From: Candidatus Omnitrophota bacterium
GTDB taxonomy: Bacteria > NPL-UPA2 > BS750m-G34
Length of the DNA: 7,005 bases
Direction of reading: 5' to 3'
Assembly (NCBI GenBank): GCA_030640045.1
Contig: DAOWKF010000059.1
Span: forward strand, 1 to 7,005
The notes under the pieces are model-generated. The model was given only the letters and a program-made list of their open reading frames with translations. It searched no databases and was not told the DNA's origin. The translations under genes and the position numbers were made by a program. Shown here in pieces: positions 1-6,301 of the stretch; the first letter of the stretch is position 1; each line of letters starts with the position of its first letter.

Positions 1-450
1 AAGGGGACACTCAAGAGAAGGTTTCACCCCAATGTATCCTTAGAGACTTCTCACGGTCAGGTCATTGTCCAAAGAAAATATGAAGACAAATTTAGCCGTT
101 CTCTCCATGGGCTTAGCCGAATGCTCATAGAAAATATGGTAAAAGGCGTAACCCAGGGATATGAAAAGAGACTTGTGGTCGGAGGGGTGGGCTATCGCGT
201 AGAGCTTCAAGGGAAAAAACTTACAATGCAGCTTGGATTTTCTCATCCGGCAGTGTATGAGGCCCCTTCCGGCATAGAGCTTAAGCTCGATAAACAGAAT
301 ACTATCGTTGTTAGCGGAATAGATAAAGAATTGGTCGGAGAAATTAGCGCTCAGATCCGCCGGATTAAACCGCCTGAGCCATATAAAGGCAGAGGGATCC
401 GCTACGAAGACGAACAGATAAGGCGTAAGGTAGGAAAGAAGGCTGTTTAA
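1..450 (+). CDS. rplF: 50S ribosomal protein L6, 5'-truncated by window edge
   Basis: This is the C-terminal 149 residues of L6, a 50S protein that binds 23S rRNA near the sarcin-ricin loop at the factor-binding site. The frame is open from base 1 (KGTLKRRFHPNV) and ends at TAA 448-450. An ATG at 121 lies inside the gene (…HGLSRMLIENMVKGV) and is not the start. Visible family landmarks are KGTL near the start, LHGLSR, NMVKGVTQGYEKRL, GVGYRVELQGKKL, and the C-terminal signature IKPPEPYKGRGIRY. L6 is usually about 177-180 residues, so roughly 30 N-terminal residues lie upstream of the window. The next gene, rplR, begins at the very next base. Nothing looks broken; the identification is secure. 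Confidence 0.98.
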   Translation, partial: KGTLKRRFHPNVSLETSHGQVIVQRKYEDKFSRSLHGLSRMLIENMVKGVTQGYEKRLVVGGVGYRVELQGKKLTMQLGFSHPAVYEAPSGIELKLDKQNTIVVSGIDKELVGEISAQIRRIKPPEPYKGRGIRYEDEQIRRKVGKKAV

Positions 451-801
451 ATGTTAAAAAAAACCACTAGCAATAGATATTTTCGGCACCGCCGTCTAAG
501 GCAGAAAATTTCTGGGACAGCTAGCCGTCCCAGGCTTTGTGTATTCAGAAGCCTTAACCATATCTATGGCCAGTTCATAGACGATGAAAAGGGGAATACT
601 ATCCTTACAGTTAGTTCGATTTCTATCCCTGCCGTATCGAAGGGAAATATTAATCAGGCTAAAGCTGTCGGCGCAGCTTTAGCTGCTAATGCAAAAAAGA
701 AAGGGATAAAAGAAGTGGTTTTTGATTGCGCAGGTTATGTCTATCATGGCCGCGTAAAGGCATTGGCTGAGGCTGCAAGAGAGGGTGGGTTGAAGTTTTG
801 A
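451..801 (+). CDS. rplR: 50S ribosomal protein L18
   Basis: L18 (116 residues, normal length) binds 5S rRNA together with L5 and helps place the 5S particle in the central protuberance of the 50S subunit. The basic N-terminal tail ([22 protein letters not shown], residues 13-34, here quoted only as its start [11 protein letters not shown]) and the C-terminal block [19 protein letters not shown] are diagnostic. The usual FDRGGYxYHGR motif reads [11 protein letters not shown] at residues 91-101, so the customary Arg-Gly pair is Cys-Ala. The ATG at 451 follows the rplF stop with no gap. A purine run (AAGAAGG, 436-442) lies 8 nt upstream, inside rplF. The 3' end overlaps rpsE by four bases (TTGA). 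Confidence 0.97.
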   Translation: MLKKTTSNRYFRHRRLRQKISGTASRPRLCVFRSLNHIYGQFIDDEKGNTILTVSSISIPAVSKGNINQAKAVGAALAANAKKKGIKEVVFDCAGYVYHGRVKALAEAAREGGLKF

Positions 802-1292
802 ATGTAAAATCCAAAAAGATTAATCCGGACGAGCTGGAATTAGCAGAAAAGATAGTAGCCATTAACCGTGTGGCTAAGGTAATCAAGGGAGGACGCAGGT
901 TTAGTTTCAGCGCCCTGGTTGTAGTAGGGAATGGTGATGGCTGTGTTGGTTTTGGCATGGGAAAGGCAAACGAAGTTCCTGAAGCAATTCGCAAAGGTAT
1001 TGCGCATGCCAGGAATAATCTTCTATATATCCCCCGCGCCGGCACGACTATTCCATTCGAGATAAATGGTAAGTATGGCTCGGGGAAGGTCTTTATGAAA
1101 CCTGCTTCTACCGGCACAGGGGTTATTGCCGGCGGTCCGATTCGGGCTGTTATGGAACTTTGCGGGATAAAGGATGTCCTGACTAAATCACTGGGTTCAA
1201 CCAATCCTTTAAATATTATCAGGGCTACACTTGAGGCCTTCAAGAGAATAGCATATTTAAATGAGATAACGAAATTAAGACAAAAAAAATGA
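798..1292 (+). CDS. rpsE: 30S ribosomal protein S5 (TTG start)
   Basis: S5 (164 residues, usual length) is a 30S protein at the mRNA entry and decoding region, important for translational fidelity and subunit assembly. The N-terminal double-stranded-RNA-binding fold spans about residues 14-77 ([34 protein letters not shown]). The C-terminal S5 domain follows from about residue 90, with the signature [20 protein letters not shown] at 104-123 and [14 protein letters not shown]. The start is TTG at 798-800, overlapping the rplR stop as TTGA. The nearby ATG at 802 is in another frame and hits TAA at once, and no ATG or GTG is available in frame close by. A G-rich stretch (GAGAGGGTGGG, ending at 789) may act as ribosome binding site. 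The gene ends in an A8 run and overlaps rplO by four bases (ATGA); the usual rpmD is absent. Confidence 0.97.
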   Translation: MNVKSKKINPDELELAEKIVAINRVAKVIKGGRRFSFSALVVVGNGDGCVGFGMGKANEVPEAIRKGIAHARNNLLYIPRAGTTIPFEINGKYGSGKVFMKPASTGTGVIAGGPIRAVMELCGIKDVLTKSLGSTNPLNIIRATLEAFKRIAYLNEITKLRQKK

Positions 1293-1531
1293 AATTACAC
1301 GAACTCAGTCCTGCGCCCGGTTCAAAAAAAAGACGTAAACGTCTTGGTTGCGGCCGCGGCTCCGGACATGGCAAGACATGCACCCGCGGGCATAAGGGTC
1401 AGCTGTCAAGGTCCGGCAGCACAAAGAGTCCTGGTTTTGAAGGGGGGCAGATGCCTCTCTATCGCCGTATGCCAAAGAGGGGATTTAAATCCCTGAAAAC
1501 GAAAAAGCAAAAGAAAAAGCAAAAGGAATAA
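1289..1531 (+). CDS. rplO: 50S ribosomal protein L15, naturally shortened: C-terminal domain missing
   Basis: L15 is a 23S rRNA-binding protein and a late-assembly 50S component. This copy is 80 residues against about 145 in the family. Residues 1-69 match the conserved N-terminal extension closely: [20 protein letters not shown], the Gly/Arg-rich GRGSGHGKT and TRGHKGQ, then [18 protein letters not shown] at 49-66. The protein then ends in [11 protein letters not shown] and TAA 1529-1531 instead of the globular C-terminal domain. No + strand open frame downstream carries the missing part, and secY begins at 1531 (TAATG, one-base overlap) with a normal N terminus, so a simple frameshift does not explain the loss. 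The start ATG at 1289 lies in the ATGA overlap with rpsE and has only an A-rich upstream region, suggesting coupled translation. It could be a real lineage-specific short L15, a recent deletion, or an assembly error; because the frame and junction are tidy I favour the first. Confidence 0.9.
   Translation: MKLHELSPAPGSKKRRKRLGCGRGSGHGKTCTRGHKGQLSRSGSTKSPGFEGGQMPLYRRMPKRGFKSLKTKKQKKKQKE
1501..1524 (+). repeat. Perfect 12-bp tandem repeat at the rplO 3' end
   Basis: Two identical head-to-tail copies of GAAAAAGCAAAA occupy 1501-1512 and 1513-1524. In the rplO frame they encode the Lys/Gln tail of the shortened L15. The last copy runs into GGAATA, and its terminal AA with the following GGA forms the only SD-like sequence for secY. 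Twelve bases is a multiple of three, so copy-number change would keep the frame. Confidence 0.9.
1523..1527 (+). promoter_or_regulatory. Shine-Dalgarno-like AAGGA for secY
   Basis: AAGGA lies inside the last codons of rplO, straddling the edge of the tandem repeat, with only three bases between it and the secY ATG at 1531. The spacing is short, so secY translation probably relies mainly on coupling through the TAATG overlap. Confidence 0.5.
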
Positions 1532-2859
1532 TGTTTTCAGCATTTCGTAATGCCTTTCGTATTCCTGATCTCAGGAAGAGACTCGTCTTTACATTGGGGA
1601 TGCTTATTGTATGGTGTTTGGGCAGAGGTATCCCTACTCCGGGGATAGACGGCCGCGCCCTTAGTGAATTTTTCCGCACGGCCGCAGGCACTTCAGGCAC
1701 CCTTTTTGGACTGATAGATCTTTTTTCCGGCGGCGCATTCACTACAGGCGGTATCTTTGCCCTTGGGATTATGCCGTATATAAGCGCGTCCATCATCATG
1801 CAGCTTCTCACTGCGGTAGTACCTGCCTTGGAGAAATTGGCAAAGGAGGGAGAGAGCGGACGAAAAAAAATTAATCAATACACGCGCTACGGCACTGTCG
1901 TGCTCGCTTTGGTCCAGTCTTTCGGCATAAGCGCTATGATGAGCAATCCCGGGAATTTTAACGGGACTGTCATTGTCCCGAATCCCGGCTGGTCTTTTCG
2001 ACTTATGGCGGCCCTCTCACTTACTACAGGCACAATGTTTATCATGTGGCTTGGAGAGCAGATTACGGAGAGAGGGATGGGTAATGGAATTTCACTAATC
2101 ATCATGGCCGGCATTATCTCCCGTCTTCCTTCTGCAATTGGTAAGACAGTCTATCTCCTTAAGATCGGCACTCTCAAACCCATCGCCCTGATTTTTCTAT
2201 TAGTTATTGGTCTGGGGGTAATAGCCGGAATAATTATGCTTACTCAAGCCCAGAGAAAAATCCCGGTGCAGTATGCAAAGAGGATTATAGGCCGCAGGGT
2301 ATATGGCGGGCAGAGCACCTATATACCTCTGCGTGTAAATCAGTCCGGTGTTATTCCTATTATCTTTGCGTCTTCTATCCTCATGTTCCCTGCTACTCTT
2401 GCCGGTTTTTTAAAGATTGGTTTTATGCAGACCCTTGTCGGTTATCTTGCCCCGGGGGCGTGGCTTTATAATTTGCTTTATATAATCATGATTGTGTTTT
2501 TTGCTTATTTCTATACCGCCATTGTATTTAATCCGGTGGACATCGCTGACAACATGAAAAAATACGGCGGTTTTATTCCGGGGATAAGGCCCGGCAGACC
2601 CACAGCGCAGTTTTTTGATTTTGTCATGACCCGTATTACACTTCCCGGGGCTTTAGCCCTGGCATTTATCGCGATAATCCCCACCATTATAAGCAGCGGT
2701 ATGCGTCTTCCGTATCTTGTGGCGAGTTTTTTGGGGGGGACAGGTCTTATCATTATAGTAGGGGTGGCCCTGGATACGGTTAAGCAGATAGAGAGCCAGC
2801 TCCTCATGCGGCATTATGAAGGGTTTATGAAAAAGGGTAAAATGACTGGGAGAAGATAA
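1531..2859 (+). CDS. secY: Protein translocase channel subunit SecY
   Basis: SecY (442 residues, normal length) forms the protein-conducting channel of the inner-membrane SecYEG translocase. It passes unfolded proteins from SecA or from translating ribosomes across or into the membrane. About ten hydrophobic segments are visible, roughly at residues 17-35, 75-97, 120-140, 156-174, 186-205, 216-236, 273-293, 313-333, 372-392 and 397-415. Family landmarks are FRIPDLRKRL and GIPTPGID at the N terminus, the plug and TM2 region GLIDLFSGGAF and MPYISASIIMQLL, QRKIPVQYAKR before TM7, the cytosolic loop GGFIPGIRPGRPT (346-358, whose Arg353 matches the functionally important E. coli Arg357), and GVALDTVKQIESQL at the end of TM10. 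The ATG overlaps the rplO stop by one base. adk follows after 13 bases. Confidence 0.98.
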   Translation: MFSAFRNAFRIPDLRKRLVFTLGMLIVWCLGRGIPTPGIDGRALSEFFRTAAGTSGTLFGLIDLFSGGAFTTGGIFALGIMPYISASIIMQLLTAVVPALEKLAKEGESGRKKINQYTRYGTVVLALVQSFGISAMMSNPGNFNGTVIVPNPGWSFRLMAALSLTTGTMFIMWLGEQITERGMGNGISLIIMAGIISRLPSAIGKTVYLLKIGTLKPIALIFLLVIGLGVIAGIIMLTQAQRKIPVQYAKRIIGRRVYGGQSTYIPLRVNQSGVIPIIFASSILMFPATLAGFLKIGFMQTLVGYLAPGAWLYNLLYIIMIVFFAYFYTAIVFNPVDIADNMKKYGGFIPGIRPGRPTAQFFDFVMTRITLPGALALAFIAIIPTIISSGMRLPYLVASFLGGTGLIIIVGVALDTVKQIESQLLMRHYEGFMKKGKMTGRR

Positions 2860-2872
2860 AAATTTTTTTATT
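2860..2872 (+). other. T-rich leader without Shine-Dalgarno before adk
   Basis: The 13-base secY-adk gap contains A residues followed by a run of seven T (2863-2869). No SD lies at workable distance: the closest purine stretch (GGGAGAAG, 2848-2855) ends 17 nt before the ATG, inside secY. A U-rich leader of this kind could be recognised by ribosomal protein S1, which is inference. There is no hairpin before the T run, so I do not call a terminator. Confidence 0.5.
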
Positions 2873-3520
2873 ATGAATATAATTTTACTTGGTCCTCCCG
2901 GTGTTGGCAAAGGCACAGAGGCGAACCTCATCGCTGTCCGCCTATCTATTGACCACATCTCTACCGGTGATATGCTGCGGCAGGAGGTGAGAGAAAATAC
3001 AGACCTCGGGAAAGATGCCCGGGCCTTCATGAATCGCGGGAAACTTGTCCCGGATGAGGTTATTATGGCTATGGTCCAAAAACGCCTTGTCCCAAATTTT
3101 TCTCATGGTTTTATCCTGGACGGAGTCCCCCGCACTTTAAATCAGGCAGAGGTGCTTGGAGAGATCCTGACGGAGTTAAACGCTCATCTGGATTTTGTGA
3201 TTGAGCTTGAGGCGGGAGAAGATGTCCTGATAGAACGGCTTTCAGGGAGAAGGGTCTGCAAAAAATGTCATGCCCTCTACCACACAATCAATATGAAGCC
3301 AATAAGAGATGGTGCCTGCGATAGATGCGGGGGCGAGTTATATCAGAGAGATGATGATAAAGTAGCGACGATAAAACGCAGACTCACTATCTATCAGCAA
3401 GAGACACATGGCCTTAAAGAGTTTTATAAAAAAAAGGGAATTTTTCTTACAATTAATGCGGAGGGGAATGCGGAGGAGACATTTAGAAAAATTCATGATT
3501 GCCTTGCGCTCAAAAAATGA
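2873..3520 (+). CDS. adk: Adenylate kinase, long zinc-LID type
   Basis: Adenylate kinase (215 residues) catalyses ATP + AMP = 2 ADP in the cytosol and balances the adenine nucleotide pools. The P-loop is GPPGVGKGT (residues 7-15), followed by the AMP-binding motif STGDMLR (30-36) and LDGVPRT (82-88). The LID holds four cysteines (C129, C132, C149, C152) in the CxxC…CxxC pattern of zinc-binding bacterial enzymes, then GGELYQRDDDK. Three small departures from the common consensus are visible: GKGTEA instead of GKGTQA, DGVPRT instead of DGFPRT, and THGL where TxPL is usual. The catalytic arginines at R36, R87, R123-R127 and R169/R170 appear retained, so the enzyme should be active. secY-adk adjacency is typical; map, normally next, is absent. 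Confidence 0.97.
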   Translation: MNIILLGPPGVGKGTEANLIAVRLSIDHISTGDMLRQEVRENTDLGKDARAFMNRGKLVPDEVIMAMVQKRLVPNFSHGFILDGVPRTLNQAEVLGEILTELNAHLDFVIELEAGEDVLIERLSGRRVCKKCHALYHTINMKPIRDGACDRCGGELYQRDDDKVATIKRRLTIYQQETHGLKEFYKKKGIFLTINAEGNAEETFRKIHDCLALKK

Positions 3521-3546
3521 GTGAAATATGAAATTGCTTCAATTTT
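3521..3546 (+). other. SD-less, T-rich leader before infA
   Basis: This 26-base gap is the longest in the operon. It ends in GCTTCAATTTT just before the infA ATG and has no purine-rich SD. In the infA frame a TGA at 3529-3531 closes the upstream reading, and no other start codon lies between it and the ATG. The methionine aminopeptidase gene (map) would usually sit at this junction; no remnant is visible. Confidence 0.5.
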
Positions 3547-3765
3547 ATGGTTAAAGAAGGTAAAATAGAAGTAGAAGGGATAGTCCGCGAGACCCTGCCG
3601 AATGCACAGTTCTGGGTGGAGCTGGACAACGGACATAAGGTCCTGGCGCATGTCTCCGGAAAGATGCGTATGCATTTTATTCGCATTCTTCCCGGTGATA
3701 AAGTCACTGTAGAACTTTCACCATACGATCTCACCCGCGGGCGCATCATCTACAGGGAGAAATAA
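3547..3765 (+). CDS. infA: Translation initiation factor IF-1
   Basis: IF-1 (72 residues, the standard length) is a single OB-fold (S1-like) protein. It occupies the 30S A site during initiation and strengthens IF-2 and IF-3 action. The sequence is near consensus, including [40 protein letters not shown] and the C-terminal [19 protein letters not shown] block. The ATG at 3547 is the only in-frame start after the TGA at 3529, although no SD precedes it. The TAA overlaps the rpmJ start by one base (TAATG), so the two are probably translated together. The infA-rpmJ-rpsM order is the standard junction of the spc and alpha operons. Confidence 0.98.
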   Translation: MVKEGKIEVEGIVRETLPNAQFWVELDNGHKVLAHVSGKMRMHFIRILPGDKVTVELSPYDLTRGRIIYREK

Positions 3766-3887
3766 TGAAGGTCCAGGGTTCAGTCAAACCGAGATGTGAG
3801 AAGTGCAGGGTTGTTAGAAGGCGCGGCATTGTCCGCGTCATATGTCCAAATCCGCGGCATAAGCAGAGGCAAAAAGGAAAGAGGTAA
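3765..3887 (+). CDS. rpmJ: 50S ribosomal protein L36, zinc-binding form
   Basis: L36 is a tiny 50S protein that supports the 23S rRNA fold near the L7/L12 stalk base. The frame gives 40 residues beginning [14 protein letters not shown] and ending in KQRQKGKR. It is slightly longer than the usual 37-38 because of the Lys/Gly/Arg tail. The zinc site is intact: C11, C14, C27 and H32 in the CxxC…CxNPRH arrangement, so this is the zinc-dependent (C+) version. The ATG at 3765 shares its A with the infA stop, and AGGGAG (3754-3759) lies five bases upstream as a good ribosome binding site. rpsM starts three bases after the stop. Confidence 0.97.
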   Translation: MKVQGSVKPRCEKCRVVRRRGIVRVICPNPRHKQRQKGKR

Positions 3888-3890
3888 AAG

Positions 3891-4304
3891 ATGCCTAGAA
3901 TAGTTGGCGTAGATATTCCTAAAGAAAAGACAATTGAGATATCCCTTACGTATATCTACGGAATAAGCAGGTCCCTTTCTCAGAAAATTTTACAAGAGGC
4001 CAGAGTAGATCCACGCAAAAAGGCCAGGGACATCACCGATGAAGAGGCAAGTCATCTTGCATCTGTAATTCAGACAGGGTATAAGGTTGAGGGAGATTTA
4101 CGCCGGGAGACGCAGCTAAATATAAGGAGGCTTCAAGATACCGGTTCCTATCGCGGGACGAGACACAGGAAGGGATTGCCTGTGCGTGGTCAGCGTACCC
4201 GCACCAATGCCCGTATCCGGAAGGGGCCCCGCAAGACTGTAGGGGTATTAAAGAAGAAAGAAGACAGAAAGGAGAAATATGGCGGAGGTAAAGAAAAAGA
4301 GTAA
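3891..4304 (+). CDS. rpsM: 30S ribosomal protein S13 with extended charged C terminus
   Basis: S13 sits in the 30S head, forms intersubunit bridges and contacts the P-site tRNA through its C-terminal tail. The N-terminal helix-two-turn-helix region is standard ([23 protein letters not shown]), as is the core [10 protein letters not shown] and the rRNA-binding [19 protein letters not shown], followed by [13 protein letters not shown] at 105-117. Homologues normally end near residue 118-126. This copy continues to 137 with a charged tail ([17 protein letters not shown]), and its last eight codons overlap the start of rpsK by 26 bases. The ATG has a strong ribosome binding site (AAAGAGG, 3878-3884, six bases away). 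It is the first gene of the alpha-operon block. Confidence 0.97.
   Translation: MPRIVGVDIPKEKTIEISLTYIYGISRSLSQKILQEARVDPRKKARDITDEEASHLASVIQTGYKVEGDLRRETQLNIRRLQDTGSYRGTRHRKGLPVRGQRTRTNARIRKGPRKTVGVLKKKEDRKEKYGGGKEKE
4268..4274 (+). promoter_or_regulatory. Shine-Dalgarno AAAGGAG for rpsK inside rpsM
   Basis: AAAGGAG lies four bases before the rpsK ATG at 4279, within the rpsM tail codons. It shows that rpsK starts inside rpsM rather than downstream of it, and that rpsK can initiate independently. Confidence 0.75.
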
Positions 4305-4665
4305 AAAGGCCGGAATAACTTCTCCCACCGGTATTGTCCATATTCAGTCCACTTTCAATAATACTGTTATAACTATTACTGATTTAAATGGCAATGTTAT
4401 GGCGTGGGCAAGCGGAGGCACGCAGAGATTTAAAGGTTCGCGTAAAAGCACGCCTTTTGCCGCGCAGATGGCTGCAGCGGCATGCAGCCAGAAGGCAATG
4501 CAGCAGGGGTTAAGAGAGGTTCGGGTATATGTCAAAGGACCTGGCGCTGGCAGGGAGGCAGCTATAAGGTCTATTCAGGCTGCAGGGCTTACAATTACCG
4601 TTATTAAAGATGTAACACCTATGCCGCATAATGGGTGTCGTCCTCCCAAGAGGAGAAGGGTATAA
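4279..4665 (+). CDS. rpsK: 30S ribosomal protein S11
   Basis: S11 (128 residues, normal length) lies on the 30S platform and helps form the E-site mRNA path, contacting S7 and S18 neighbours. Strong family blocks include [22 protein letters not shown] (positions 18-39), the [13 protein letters not shown] block at 51-63, [14 protein letters not shown], and the C-terminal [17 protein letters not shown]. The conserved Asn-Gly (118-119) in that last block is the position known in E. coli S11 to become isoaspartate. The start sits inside the rpsM tail with its own ribosome binding site. A single base separates the stop from the rpsD start, so translation of rpsM, rpsK and rpsD is likely coupled. 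Confidence 0.98.
   Translation: MAEVKKKSKKAGITSPTGIVHIQSTFNNTVITITDLNGNVMAWASGGTQRFKGSRKSTPFAAQMAAAACSQKAMQQGLREVRVYVKGPGAGREAAIRSIQAAGLTITVIKDVTPMPHNGCRPPKRRRV
4651..4660 (+). promoter_or_regulatory. Purine-rich ribosome binding site that sets the rpsD start
   Basis: AGGAGAAGGG within the last rpsK codons places AAGGG six bases before the ATG at 4667. This supports MGRYLG as the true S4 N terminus over an in-frame ATG at 4631, which lies within the rpsK coding end. Confidence 0.7.
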
Positions 4666-4666
4666 A

Positions 4667-5293
4667 ATGGGCAGATACTTAGGTGCTGATTGCAAGTTAT
4701 GCAGGCGTGCCGGCGAGAAGCTTTTCTTAAAAGGGACTAGATGTTCTACAGCTAAATGTGCTATTGAGAAGAGAAATTCTCCGCCCGGCCAGCATAAAAG
4801 GATGCGTTCCAACATGTCTGACTATGCCATAAGACTCAAAGAAAAACAGAAGGTCAAGAGGATCTATGGTATTTTAGAGAGGCAATTCAGGCGTTATTTT
4901 ATAGTAGCTGAGAAGCAGAAAGGTATTACCGGACTAAATCTTCTTCGCCTTTTAGAAATGCGGCTGGACAATGTCGTATATTATCTGGGCATTGGTCTCT
5001 CTCGCGACCATGCAAGGCAGATAGTGTGTCATGGTCATGTTAGTGTTAATGGCAGGAAGGTAAATATCTCGTCTTTTGCAGTTAAGGTTGAAGATGTTAT
5101 TGAAATCAGGCCTAAGTCCAGAGAATATAAGATGGTTAAAGATGCCCTTGAGGTGACTAAGGAAAGGGCCCGGCCTGCCTGGTTAGAATTCGATGCCAAG
5201 GATTTAAAGGGCAGGGTTGTCCGGATTCCTGTCCGGGAAGATATTACTATGGCAGTTCAAGAAAATTTAATTGTTGAGCTTTATTCAAGGTAA
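4667..5293 (+). CDS. rpsD: 30S ribosomal protein S4, zinc-binding type
   Basis: S4 (208 residues from the chosen start) is a primary 16S rRNA binder that nucleates 30S assembly, guards the mRNA entry channel, and in E. coli represses the alpha operon. The N-terminal domain carries C9, C12, C26 and C31, the four-cysteine zinc site of Thermus-type S4. The S4 RNA-binding domain covers about residues 98-160 (RLDNVVYYLGIGLSRDHARQ, HGHVSVNGRKVNI, VEDVIEIR). The C terminus reads IPVREDIT…NLIVELYSR as in homologues. An in-frame ATG at 4631 would add 12 unrelated residues inside rpsK and is rejected. I could not recognise the E. coli-type S4 operator pseudoknot before rpsM, where only three bases are intergenic. 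rpoA follows after 12 bases. Confidence 0.97.
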   Translation: MGRYLGADCKLCRRAGEKLFLKGTRCSTAKCAIEKRNSPPGQHKRMRSNMSDYAIRLKEKQKVKRIYGILERQFRRYFIVAEKQKGITGLNLLRLLEMRLDNVVYYLGIGLSRDHARQIVCHGHVSVNGRKVNISSFAVKVEDVIEIRPKSREYKMVKDALEVTKERARPAWLEFDAKDLKGRVVRIPVREDITMAVQENLIVELYSR

Positions 5294-5299
5294 AAGGAG
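5294..5299 (+). promoter_or_regulatory. Strong Shine-Dalgarno AAGGAG for rpoA
   Basis: AAGGAG begins immediately after the rpsD TAA (5291-5293) and ends six bases before the rpoA ATG. It is one of the clearest ribosome binding sites in the window and fits the need to make alpha independently of S4 translation. Confidence 0.8.
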
Positions 5300-5305
5300 T
5301 TATAT

Positions 5306-6301
5306 ATGAGTCCAAAATGGAAAGGGTTAGAGATCCCCACGGGACTGGTACAAGACGAAGATGTTGCTGCGCCAACTTATGGAAAATTTACAGCCGAACC
5401 ATTTGAGCGCGGGTTTGGTTTTACTGTCGGCCATGCGCTGCGCAGGATACTTCTTTCTTCTATCCGGGGTGCGGCAGTAACCAGTGTCAAGGTCCAGGGG
5501 GTTATGCATGAATTTTCTACTGTCCCCGGGGTAGTGGAAGAAATGATAGATATAATTCTAAATTTAAAAAAGCTGATACTCAGGCTCGAAGGGAAAGAGT
5601 CCAAAAGGCTTTTCCTGGATGTAGAGGGAGAAAAAAAGATCACTGCAGCTGACATAGTGGGGGATGAGCACGTAGAGATATTAAATCCGGAGCTTCATTT
5701 AGCTACCCTTAATAAACAGGCAAAACTTAAGGCGGAGATAAATGTTGACCGCGGATTCGGGTATTTAACTTCCGAAGAGAATAAAAAAGAAGACAGTTCT
5801 CCCGGGCTTATATATCTGGATTCTACTTTCAGCCCGGTTACCAGGGTAAAATATCATGTAGAGAATACCCGCGTTGGACATCGCACTGACTATGAGCGTC
5901 TTATCCTGGAAGTTTTTACTAATGGAAGCGTGTCTCCGGAAGAGGCCATTGTCCACGCTGCCGAGATATTGCGCAAGCAGGTAGAGATTTTTATTACCTT
6001 TGAGACTGAAGAAGAAGAGCCGGTAGCTGAGCTTAGCGATGAAGAGAAAAATAAGAGAACCAATCTAATAATGAATGTCTCGGAACTTGAGCTTTCTGTT
6101 CGTTCTTCTAACTGCTTGAAATCTGCCGGTATTAAGACTATTTCCCATCTTGTTCAGAAGAGCGAGTCAGATATGCTGAAATATCGTAACTTTGGCAAGA
6201 AATCTCTGGCAGAGATAGGTAAGATACTTTCCTCTATGGGACTTTCACTCGGGATGAAACTCGAGCCCGAAGTCCTCCAGGTTCTGGAAGATAAAAAATA
6301 A
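5306..6301 (+). CDS. rpoA: DNA-directed RNA polymerase alpha subunit
   Basis: Alpha (331 residues, normal length) dimerises to scaffold assembly of beta and beta' and contacts promoter UP elements and activators. The N-terminal domain spans about residues 20-232, with the dimer and assembly motif [14 protein letters not shown] (39-52) and the late signature [19 protein letters not shown] near 185-203. An acidic linker ([15 protein letters not shown], 233-247) leads to the C-terminal domain (about 255-322). This domain keeps the DNA-binding residues [10 protein letters not shown], in which R266, N269, C270 and K272 correspond to E. coli R265, N268, C269 and K271, then FGKKSLAEI and GLSLGMKLE. 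The ATG has a strong SD. rplQ, nearly always the next gene, is absent; icd starts 17 bases downstream. Confidence 0.98.
   Translation: MSPKWKGLEIPTGLVQDEDVAAPTYGKFTAEPFERGFGFTVGHALRRILLSSIRGAAVTSVKVQGVMHEFSTVPGVVEEMIDIILNLKKLILRLEGKESKRLFLDVEGEKKITAADIVGDEHVEILNPELHLATLNKQAKLKAEINVDRGFGYLTSEENKKEDSSPGLIYLDSTFSPVTRVKYHVENTRVGHRTDYERLILEVFTNGSVSPEEAIVHAAEILRKQVEIFITFETEEEEPVAELSDEEKNKRTNLIMNVSELELSVRSSNCLKSAGIKTISHLVQKSESDMLKYRNFGKKSLAEIGKILSSMGLSLGMKLEPEVLQVLEDKK

Noticed and set aside
121..123. ATG at 121 as the start of a short L6
   Set aside because: The frame is open to base 1 and the upstream codons encode conserved L6 sequence, so this is an internal methionine.
686..1243. Long minus-strand open frame (185 codons) opposite rpsE
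   Set aside because: It lies opposite well-conserved rplR and rpsE, has no recognisable domain, and its composition is that of a shadow of the coding strand.
1490..1760. Possible frameshift hiding the L15 C-terminal domain
   Set aside because: The missing domain would need about 200 bases, but secY begins at 1531 with a normal conserved N terminus, and no + strand open frame over 1531-1750 other than secY is evident.
2846..2870. Terminator or slippage site at the T7 run after secY
   Set aside because: No GC-rich hairpin precedes the T run, and adk follows directly as in the usual operon order.
3840..3895. S4 translational operator (pseudoknot) before rpsM
   Set aside because: Only three intergenic bases exist and I could not find nested stems in the end of rpmJ by eye; a covariance search would be needed to claim it.
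4631..4666. Earlier in-frame ATG for rpsD (4631)
   Set aside because: It adds 12 residues unlike any S4 N terminus, read from the end of rpsK in a different frame; the ribosome binding site and the family start MGRYLG support 4667.
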